Of a stretch of 64,000 bases of DNA, positions 34,136 through 64,000 are shown piece after piece (the stretch's first letter is position 1; each line of letters starts with the position of its first letter). Position numbers and translations under genes: made by a program. Origin of the DNA: Chrysomallon squamiferum (Eukaryota; Mollusca; Gastropoda; Neomphalida; Peltospiridae); NCBI GenBank assembly GCA_012295275.1, contig CM022677.1, forward strand, positions 20,394,041 to 20,458,040, given 5' to 3'. A model generated the notes under the pieces. The model was not told the DNA's origin. It did not search any database and was given only the letters and a program-made list of their open reading frames with translations.

Positions 34136-35880
34136 GTATAGACACACATATCAATCAAAGTAATTTTTCTGTAGGCAGATTCTGGTCTTGTATTTTTACT
34201 GAATTCAGAACAGTTACTTGCTCTGTTGAATTATTACAATCATTGTAGTGAATTATTATAATTATTCACTGTATTAAATTATTATAGCTACTCACTATGT
34301 TGAATTATAGGTTACTGACTATTGCACTGTAACAGTTACTCACTATTTTGAATTATAACAGTAACACACTATACTGAATTACAAGTTACTCACTATTTGT
34401 AATTATAACAGTTACTCACTATATTGAATTATAAGCTACAAACTATTTGGAATTATAACAGATACTCAATACATTGAATTTTAAGTTACTCACTATTTAG
34501 AATATAACAGTTACTCACTCTTTAGAATTATAATAGTTAATCACTATCTTGAATTATAACAGTAATTCACTATATTGAATTATAAGTTATTCATTGAATT
34601 ATGGCAGTTACTAACTGTACTGAAATATACAATTCATCATTACTTACAAAATTATTAAAGCCAGTTTCACACAATATGACTTTCATCAGCAAATGGTAAT
34701 AACTTTTAGTGAAAAACAAAGATACAGATAAAATAAACTAATCAGTTGAAATTAATCAAAATATAATTCAGCTGTGTTTTTCTTTTTTGTACTTTAATAT
34801 AATGTAGACTGGACAGCCCTACCAATAAAAAATAAGGAAATATAGAAATCAAAAGAAAGCAAAAATGTATATATTTTATTCTCTCAACAGAAACTCAAAG
34901 CGTTGGAAGCGAATAAAAGTACGAAGAAAACTAAACGCAAAACTCATCGACAGAAATAGGTATTAACCTTGTTTTTGTCTTCGGCAGATAGGAAGTAGCT
35001 ACAACTACCACAACAGCTAAGAGGTTATTGGGGGGATAAAACTGCAGTGACAGTCAAAGTGCAAAAATCAGTTAACATGGAGACAGTTTGAAGATTACAG
35101 GGGAAAAAGGAGATATCCTATTTCACAACATACGTAACACATTCAGAATGTGCCGTTACACCAAAGGAAGGATGCTATTTATTAACATACTGAAAACAGT
35201 GTATTTACTCCTGTATGGCATCAGATGGTTCAGTCAAATGTCAAGAGAGGAATCCCACCCCACCATCTTCACTTCGTGGTCTACTCTTTTCTTCTTAGCA
35301 AAAAGGGTTCATTTATAACATGCCTTCCCACAGACAGGAGAGTGCATAACATAACCTTTTGTAAGACTAGTGTTTTTTGTGAAATGGGACAAATCAAAGA
35401 AGTGACAGTTTCTGTATTTAGCAATAGTTGAATGTAAAGCAGTGTTTGTATTTAGCAATAGTTGAATGTAAAGCAGTGTTTGTATTTAGCAATAGTTGAA
35501 TGTAAAACAGTGTTTTTATTTTGCAATAGTTGAAAGTAAAATATCATTTTTATTAAACATAGTTGAATATAAAACAGGGTTTTAATATTTAACAACAGTT
35601 GAATTTAGAAAAGTTTTTGTATTAAAATGTACCTGAATGGAAAACTACTATTTGGTTAATATGAACAGTTTTTATATTAAACAATAGTTGAATGAAAAAT
35701 ATTTTTGTATAAAAATATAGTTGAAGGTAAAACAATTTTGAATGTAACTATTGTTAATTTAGAATTATTTTGTATTTAACTGTTAAATTTAGAATTATTT
35801 TGTATATAACAACTGTTAGATTTAGAAAACATTTTGTATTTAACAACTGTATTAATAAAATGTATTAATACCATGTTGTT
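27379..35880 (+). CDS. Gene B: TSP1-repeat type I membrane protein
   Basis: Spliced gene with a signal-peptide exon, a short Cys-containing exon, five thrombospondin type-1-like exons of 177-187 nt, a transmembrane exon and a basic tail. Introns are phase 1 up to the membrane exon, phase 2 after it, as in gene A. TSP1 modules commonly bind glycosaminoglycans or other proteins at the cell surface; the ligand here is unknown. The first TSP1 exon is one base too long and the last one base too short for the expected frame. So either the gene is degenerate, the assembly has single-base errors, or some exon ends differ. The coding part is 27383-34966; the poly(A) signal is at 35854. Confidence 0.75.
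28350..28388 (+). CDS. Short Cys-containing exon of gene B
   Basis: A 39-nt phase 1-1 exon, acceptor TGTTTTACAG, donor GTCTTT, encoding [13 protein letters not shown]. Two cysteines could pair. The donor is weak, so this exon is less certain than the TSP1 exons. Confidence 0.55.
28389..29342. other. Intron of gene B
   Basis: Contains a TTTTAATTTTAATTTCTG-type repeat at 28390-28600, a TA/GT tract near 28790-28895 and a CCTT repeat at 29230-29250. No exon was found. Confidence 0.6.
29343..29529 (+). CDS. TSP1-like exon B1 (one base too long)
   Basis: Encodes GVWSLW, two SC-type cysteines (CTSSC), [10 protein letters not shown], the C-x-G pair (CVGK) and the last two cysteines (ENCIG, DCTV), a good TSP1 pattern. 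At 187 nt it is one base longer than a phase 1-1 exon should be. The extra base lies in the G-run 29348-29352, where the sister exon has four G. Read in the incoming phase it would soon hit a stop. Confidence 0.75.
29530..30170. other. Intron with 'aacagtactgcaggcc' and CTGT/CTAT repeats
   Basis: A degenerate 'ttaacagtactgcaggcc' repeat at 29590-29740 and a long CTAT/CTGT microsatellite at about 29930-30152 reaching almost to the next acceptor. Confidence 0.7.
30171..30356 (+). CDS. TSP1-like exon B2
   Basis: 186 nt, phase 1-1, donor GTAAGA. It begins VDGVWSDF and contains [22 protein letters not shown] and a final DDC. The acceptor ATTGAAG follows a tetranucleotide repeat, not a plain pyrimidine run. 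Confidence 0.85.
30390..30630 (+). repeat. Minisatellite of about 50-55 bp
   Basis: About five copies of a unit with 'cattataaacatagacacat' and 'acagctgtatctgtt'. Confidence 0.8.
30894..31076 (+). CDS. TSP1-like exon B3
   Basis: 183 nt, phase 1-1, acceptor CATTTTCAG, donor GTGACT. Begins [30 protein letters not shown] and CRGDNC follow. The RGD within CRGDNC could be read as an integrin-binding tripeptide, but I would not rely on it. Confidence 0.85.
31150..31290. repeat. Dispersed repeat, copy 1
   Basis: The segment with 'tctgggaaatcacgaatat' and 'attaaccctaaaatttac' is closely matched at 38353-38506. Confidence 0.75.
32012..32092 (+). pseudogene. Relic of a TSP1 exon 5' end
   Basis: After TTATTCACAG the sequence repeats the start of exon B4 ('cagat-gatgagattggtgttt', 'tgtaaacaaagtgtgtca') with substitutions and small gaps, then runs into ATTT repeats. 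Only the first third is present, so it is a decayed partial duplicate. Confidence 0.65.
32156..32332 (+). CDS. TSP1-like exon B4 (divergent)
   Basis: 177 nt, phase 1-1, acceptor ATTCGCAG, donor GTGAGA. Begins [22 protein letters not shown] and CRGGKC supply six cysteines. The PSGGG element is replaced by a Lys-rich stretch (KGRKVKK). Confidence 0.8.
32333..32600 (+). repeat. Tandem repeat with embedded CAG|GTAAT sites
   Basis: About four or five diverged units of roughly 60 bp, 'ttaattatttaaacatgcaggtaataataat', right after exon B4. Several units carry an acceptor and donor sequence placed back to back. Confidence 0.7.
33151..33335 (+). CDS. TSP1-like exon B5
   Basis: Begins [31 protein letters not shown] and CPCP follow. 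With the best donor (GTAAAA at 33336) it is 185 nt and ends in phase 0, while the membrane exon needs phase 1. Without splicing, the frame stops at TAG 33348-33350, which would give a soluble form. The last two cysteines are closer together than in B1-B4. Confidence 0.75.
33336..33640 (+). repeat. Tandem copies of the B5 exon end separated by GT microsatellites
   Basis: The end of exon B5 with its donor ('aaaagtaaaagacttag', 'tacatgtaatagtttgtgt') recurs near 33330, 33390, 33545 and 33605, with (GT)n tracts between. Confidence 0.8.
33655..33930 (+). repeat. Four tandem copies of the transmembrane-exon acceptor, about 70 bp each
   Basis: Each unit contains 'aactttattatcaacacag', then TATTATTCAG and the first bases of the membrane exon ('actgagggtgatgtg'). 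Only the last unit continues into the real exon. Confidence 0.85.
33931..34018 (+). CDS. Transmembrane exon of gene B
   Basis: 88 nt, phase 1 in, phase 2 out, donor GTAAGT. In phase 1 it reads [20 protein letters not shown] then VVTSVIYLK: an acidic stalk end and a hydrophobic helix of about 20 residues. The same 1-to-2 phase switch occurs at gene A's membrane exon. Confidence 0.8.
34019..34890. other. Intron of gene B with CT tract and 'ttactcactatattgaattataacag' repeat
   Basis: CT tract at about 34062-34132, then roughly a dozen diverged copies of a 30-40 bp repeat from 34200 to 34620. Confidence 0.75.
34891..34966 (+). CDS. Cytoplasmic tail exon of gene B
   Basis: Acceptor TCTCAACAG. 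In phase 2 it reads [14 protein letters not shown] then [10 protein letters not shown] and TAA at 34964-34966. A 25-residue, highly basic tail next to the membrane. A GTATTA sequence sits just before the stop and could act as an alternative donor. Confidence 0.75.
35290..35400 (+). repeat. Degenerate interspersed repeat in the gene B 3' UTR
   Basis: The stretch with 'cttagcaaaaagggttcatt', 'ccttcccacagacaggagag' and 'gggacaaatc' resembles, from memory, a repeat frequent in gastropod genomes ('cccacagacaggat'). The open frames through it are not genes. Confidence 0.4.
35405..35850 (+). repeat. 3' UTR minisatellite, 'agttgaatgtaaagcagtgtttg'
   Basis: About ten diverged copies of a 35-40 bp unit lead to the poly(A) signal; the last copies lose the 'cagtg' part. 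Confidence 0.75.
35854..35859 (+). terminator. Poly(A) signal AATAAA, gene B
   Basis: AATAAA about 890 bases after the gene B stop codon. Confidence 0.55.
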
Positions 35881-36715
35881 CATTCATTATTTATCTGTAT
35901 CTTATTCGGTATGTAATGATAAATGTATTTAAACATGCAAGTACAACAAGCAGACACAGATATACATACACATAAAGAAACCTACTCACAAACACACCCA
36001 CATACACAGAAAAACACACACACACACATCAATTTATCTGTAGAGTTGTTCATGACACTGAAAGAACCACTAACATGTTTTATATAAAATGATATATCTT
36101 GTGAATATGTGTATGGCTGTATTAGTTTATGGCTTTTGCATGTATATATATATAGATAGATAGATAGATAGATAGATAGACAGACAATATACACAACATA
36201 TACATGAATTAAATAAAATAAAAACTAAATAATAATATTATTGAATAAGACTTAATCCTGTTTGGGACTGTTCAGTTACTGAGTTGTTGAAAACGTGATC
36301 ACAACTTACGATGCTCTGGTAGCATTTTCTTAACTGAACTAGACGACAAATCAAAATGGGCGGGAATTCAGGAATTCGTGACCAAAGGAACGGGGGGCGG
36401 GGAATCTAACGTAGAGGAATGTTCTAGAACGTCAAAACGAAATAAACCCAAACAAAACAAACAACAACAATCCCCTCCCAAAAAACAAACAAACAAAAAA
36501 ACAAAACAAAAAACATTAAAAGACAGGCAGTGGAGAAATATGAATGCTAATTTATTAAAGCGGTTTTAAAAATAGAACGAACTGCAAGACTATTTATGGC
36601 GTTCATCTGTGACAGGTTAATTCAAGCGCTACCAATAACTGGAGCATCTTGAGGCATCGCGAAAGTATCATATTTTCACATATCTCCATGGTTTCGAATG
36701 TAAATAGTGTGTGTG

Positions 36716-36756
<41 letters not shown>

Positions 36757-37094
36757 CAACATAAAATTAATGAAGAATATATAGTAAAAAAAAAACTATT
36801 TATAAGAATAAAGTGAAACAAAAATAATCAAAAAAGGAGAAAAATGGGGGAAATGGGTGAAAGAATCTAGAAAAAAACATCAAAAACAAAAACAAAAAAA
36901 ATAAAAACCGAAAAAAAGAACAACAGAAAACAAAACAAAACAAAACAATAACAAAAATGAATAAAAATGAAAAAAAAAAAAAATAAAGTTAGAAGAATAA
37001 GAAGAAAATTAAAAACTATTAAGAAGAAAGAAGAATAAAAAAGTAAGGAAGACAGAAAAAAACATGCCACCGTTTAGCACTAAACCTTTTAAAA
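35880..37094. other. Intergenic region B-C, first part
   Basis: Contains a TAGA microsatellite (36151-36182), a GC-richer patch at 36355-36410, a TA tract (36720-36754) and A-rich sequence to 37070. No gene recognised. Confidence 0.5.
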
Positions 37095-37149
37095 CAGGAG
37101 TCGGCAAACTTTTGTAGAGGGTGGATGGGGGGGGGCGCCAGACAGCTCT

Positions 37150-37187
<38 letters not shown>

Positions 37188-37359
37188 TCTCTCTTGAATA
37201 TTGAGAACGAAAAGAAATAAAAAAAAAAAACGATGCTAGGAAGCAAGGCTGCTTTGATCTGGAGGTTCAAAGAACAAACAACGAAGTTAATGTAATAATT
37301 GGTGTTCAGTTGGCGACCGGACTAAAATCCCTTGCGGTTTGATGGATTGCCGTCCCCTG
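37095..37359. mobile_element. Possible short non-autonomous hAT-like element
   Basis: The left end reads CAGGAGTCGGCAAACTT. The right end, reverse-complemented, reads CAGGGGACGGCAATCC, an imperfect inverted pair of about 16 bases with the CAGGNG...GGCAA wording of some hAT elements (from memory). The 265-bp interior has a CA tract and no protein. Flanks (TTTTAAAA and CTTTAATT) are only loosely similar, so no sure 8-bp target duplication. Confidence 0.45.
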
Positions 37360-38329
37360 CTTTAATTGTTAGTGCTGACACACACACACACACACACACA
37401 TACACACACACAGACACACACACACACACATACAAAAGAAAAACTACTTATTTGGAACGCTAAAGAGGGTAATCATCAATAGCATAAAATGAAATAAAAT
37501 TTAAAAAAAAAAAAAAAATGTATAAAATAAAAATAAAGCATTTAATAGAAATTCTTATTATTATTATTATTACTTCTTTTTTTCTTTAAGTCTTACGAAA
37601 GAAGAAAAAAAAAGTGTTAATGGTTTTAGTTTTGCTAACCGGTTTCAGTTTTATAATAAATCTATTGAATTAGAGTTGAAACGTAACGCAAGTTCTGATA
37701 GATTTTTTTCTTTATTGGTATTTTGTGTCGTTATGGCATTATACACTATTGTTCTTATTATAGGAAAGAATTTTGTTTTGTATTTCTGCGAGATTCTGTG
37801 GCCTGAAAGAAAATAAAATAAAATTAAAATTAAAAAAAAGAAAAAATAAATTGTCGAAAATAGATTTGGTTTTATCAATAAACAAACAGCGCAATAATAT
37901 ATTAAATATGACATCATTTCCTCAAAAACTGATGACGTCGTATACAAGAAATGATTCCGGACGATATCAACGTAAATGGTTATACAGGCAAGTTTTACTA
38001 CAACAGATGTAAACATTGTTTCTACATTTCTATTTTCTTTTTATTTCCTTTCTTTTTTTATTTCTTCCTGCTCAAGCTTTACTGTCTAATTCAAAATATA
38101 AATCTCATGGATTAATTTAGGTATTTAATACACAATAACAGTAAATATCTTGTTTTATTTTGAGTAAAATGACTTTAATAAATAGAGCTTCCTTGGATAT
38201 AGTTCAGTGAGTTGTTGTACTGTTTTTACTGATACCATTTATTACAGATATGATTTAATTAGGTGATATTGTCCAGACTTTTCTTATTATTTTTTTTTTT
38301 ACCTCAGTCAAACTTGTTAATTCAAACAC

Positions 38330-38506
38330 AGTTGTCCCCCATTTCTTAGACTTAAACGGAAAGCACCGGTCCTGGAAATGGAAAAATCTGGGAAATCGCG
38401 AATATAAATATTAACCCTAAAATTTACCGAAACATTATACTTTTTTTTTTTTTTTTTTTTTTTACACGTAACAGCTATAAAATGCAGTAATAAATAACGT
38501 AAGAAC
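38330..38506. repeat. Dispersed repeat, copy 2
   Basis: Matches 31150-31290 over the segment with 'tctgggaaatcgcgaatat' and 'attaaccctaaaatttac'. It starts near CAGTTGTCCCCC, which resembles a pogo/Tigger-type terminal sequence (from memory). Similar words ('gtccccatttactgaaac') recur at 38765-38820. Confidence 0.6.
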
Positions 38507-39256
38507 AATATATCAGAGACGTCTGGTTCTAACTTCTGACTGACACTAAAATGAATGATGTTTTCCTCGTTAAGCCAGGGCATTTCTGGTCACAAAAAAA
38601 AAAAAAATAAATACAAAATAATTTTTTTTAATTATAATGATGATGCTTTGGAGGAAATACAGCACACAAATTTACAACTGCCATCTACCGGACACTTCAA
38701 GAAATGCCAGTTCTTTTCTGTGAAATCGCGTTAAGTTCGAATTTTGTGATTTGTTTTGCAACTGTCGTCCCCATTTACTGAAACCCGGTAAACTGAGGTC
38801 CATGAAATCGAGTGTGAAAAGTAATGGAAAAAAAAAAAAAAAAAAGGAAACCAAAAAGAATAATATGTACATCATATATTAAAAGTGTTAAAATACATAT
38901 AACAAAGAAAGAAAGGTACCCATTTTCGCTATAGATATTCTCTTTTATTTATATTATTTTAGAGATAATAATTTGAAGATTGTTCATCAGTAATGAACGT
39001 AGAATGTATGCAAACAAACAATGAGAGAAAAGTGCTATATACTTACAATCCTTCTGTGGTGCAGTTAAAAAAATATATTCACTATTCTTAATTTGTATTA
39101 TTATTGTTGTTGTTGTTTATTTATTCATTATTATTATTTATTTACTATTATTTTAATCATATATCAAAATTATTTAATTTAAATTAAATATGTAAAATAA
39201 TTGAACCTTTTCAAAATTTTGAGTATGTTGTATTTTCAGAATGGAAGGTCGACGTA

Positions 39257-39484
39257 CAGGTTGAGTATCACGTATCCATAATGACTGAAGTGTCTCAGAT
39301 TTGGGAATACAAGAAGTTAGCGTAGGAATGCAGTCCAATTTTAAACACGAAATCCATTTGCCGGTACTTTTCACACACATGTTCAAAGAGGCAATCTGCA
39401 GACAGTTTAACGTAACAAATTTGATCAATTCTGTCCGTGAAGCAAAGGTTGGGTGATGGGCTTTAGGCCCGGGGCTCTTCAACA
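39257..39484. repeat. Possible old Tc1/mariner (pogo-like) remnant
   Basis: Begins CAGGTTGAGTATCACGTATC and contains 'ttaaacacgaaatccattt', word order that recalls a non-autonomous Tigger-like family known to me from vertebrates. The match is from memory and I find no matching opposite terminus. Confidence 0.3.
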
Positions 39485-40433
39485 TCCGCCAAATTTCTCC
39501 TTTCGTACAATTTATTACAGTAATAAATATTATTGTTTAATGAAGTAATAAGGGAAATAATATCTTCTTATCAGACAAACGTTTAATTAGCATGAAGCAA
39601 AGCTATATCAAGACACCGGTTCTGCAGTGTAAAGTCAAGCATATATTTGCATCTAGTTACTGAAGTCGTTAATCTCTCGACAAACTAATCCAGAATGCAG
39701 CTTAACGCAACCTTAGCGTGTCTCGTATCAAAATGGATTCCTATAAACTGACTTCAGTGAGGCGCATGGAAGGTTTTCAGTTTATATATAGTGTTAGCAT
39801 TTGACACTAAAAGAAAAGAAAAAGCTTGCATGGAGCTCTGCTTTTGGTATGGTCCTAGGCTTTCATGCTTAATGCGGCACTGTCTTAACTACGACAAATT
39901 TAATTGTTAGCAAAAGGTTTCGGAATTTCAGACAGAAGATGCTCAGCCTGTACTTACATAGAACTGAGAAAGGCCAACAAATCAAACAGAAGGGGCGATG
40001 AACAAAAACATTTTTTTTTTTTTTTTTTGATGTACAAACTTGATTGTTACTCTGTTAACAGATGTTAGATCAAAGCTGTCTTCATTTGCGTCTTGAATTA
40101 AGAAAAACAAAATTTTTATAATACTATTTTTGTTGCCAAAATCATTCTCAGCCTGACAGAATTACTCCTACTAATTTTGTTTATGTTAGAATCACAGTTC
40201 AGTGACTGGTTTATAATAGTTTCTTGAGGACGGGAATGCGCACACACACACGCACGCACGCACGCACGCACACACACATAGAACAGCTAAACGATAAAGA
40301 TCAGGCCACTTAGCGTAGGCGATGCCATTTTTTTTTTTTTTTTCGTCTTCCGGGACAGCAGCTTACCACGAGTCCGACGCGTTGCACACAGACTGCACAC
40401 GTTTGAAAACACGTCTCTCTCTTTCTCACACAG
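39485..40433. other. Upstream region of gene C
   Basis: Contains a CACG/CACA tract at 40239-40277 and a T-run at 40328-40343. A likely acceptor (TCTCACACAG, 40433) suggests that an untranslated first exon lies further upstream; I could not place it. Confidence 0.45.
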
Positions 40434-63491
<23,058 letters not shown>

Positions 63492-64000
63492 GTAAGCCAT
63501 TTCATTCCTTTGGTTACAGAGAATTCACGAAGTTAAACCAAAATCTTGCATTACTTTGTATTTATCTATTTATTATTTTAAATGTCTCTGTCAGCAGCCA
63601 TGTTTATTTTTATAAACATTTTCTTACTGATAAAAATATATTACACACTGCCAGTAAGCAATTTGTATGCTAACTGCATAAATATTTCAAGATGTCTGCT
63701 TTATATTTCAACTGATTTTTCACATGCATGATAAATAATCTGCAGTCTGTTGTGTATGATTCATGTCATATCTTTACTGTAGACGTACTACAGTAAATAA
63801 AATAAAAAAAAAAAAAAAAAATAATACAAGATGTATGTGTGTGTGTGTTTGGCTATGTGTGTGCATATGTATGCATTTGTGTGTGTTACTGTGTATGTGT
63901 ATATTTATGTGTCTCTGTGTCTGTCAGTATAGATGTTTGTGGTGTATGTGTGTGATGTTTATATGTGTTTATGTATGTGTCAGACCACACACACACACAC
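63492..64000. other. Gene C intron running off the window
   Basis: Contains an A-run near 63805-63821 and GT/CA microsatellites from 63833. No exon was found before the end. Confidence 0.55.

Noticed and set aside
35088-35431. Two overlapping plus-strand frames after the gene B stop
   Set aside because: They lie in the presumed 3' UTR and cover a degenerate repeat; no family features.
37651-38016. Minus-strand 121-residue frame between genes B and C
   Set aside because: AT-rich composition, hydrophobic by base bias, with no start context, domain or splice partner.
39174-39485. Minus-strand 103-residue frame
   Set aside because: No domain, no homologue I recognise, and it overlaps a possible transposon remnant.

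Overview
The window is animal (metazoan) DNA: AT-rich, packed with microsatellites, with very short exons, GT-AG introns and no operon-like layout. Everything coding that I can support is on the + strand. Several repeats recall, from memory only, repeats common in gastropod and bivalve molluscs: a foldback element ending in the motif GTTTAACGACAC, and a degenerate copy around 35290-35400. I therefore favour a mollusc, with modest confidence. Three neighbouring genes encode modular cell-surface proteins. Gene A (139-23667; its 5' part lies outside the window) has 11 EGF-like exons, one domain per exon, all bounded by phase-1 introns. Four tiny juxtamembrane exons follow, then one transmembrane exon at 11865-11940, then a cytoplasmic tail built almost entirely from micro-exons. 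From 14863 to 22737 there is a tandem array of 23 micro-exons (22 of 15 nt, one of 16 nt) plus one remnant. All the 15-nt copies are phase 2-2 and each adds a Ser/Lys-rich pentapeptide such as SYTKS, SHGKS, SHLKS or SKTAS. The gene ends with three further exons, a stop at 23665-23667 and a poly(A) signal at 24121. Gene B (27379 to about 35880) encodes a signal peptide, a small Cys-bearing exon, five thrombospondin type-1-like (TSP1) exons, a transmembrane exon and a short, very basic tail. As read, two of its TSP1 exons have lengths that break the frame by one base. Gene C (40434 to beyond the window end) starts with a signal peptide plus leucine-rich-repeat (LRR) exon. It continues with one EGF exon, a linker, two TSP1-like exons, 18 more intact and 2 broken EGF exons, and then juxtamembrane micro-exons like those of gene A. 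Its transmembrane part should lie to the right of the window. Genes A and C share exon structure, intron phase and stalk design and look like tandem paralogues. Gene B shares the TSP1 module and probably belongs to the same family. Together they form a cluster of extracellular recognition or adhesion receptors made by module shuffling and exon duplication. I do not recognise a named orthologue. Between the genes and in the introns are long CT/GA, TTA, CA and TA tracts, several minisatellites (some made from copies of exon ends with their splice sites), a foldback MITE (24245-25235), a possible hAT remnant (37095-37359) and other dispersed repeats. No rRNA, tRNA, CRISPR or prokaryotic feature is visible. 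The most unusual structure is the micro-exon array of gene A.
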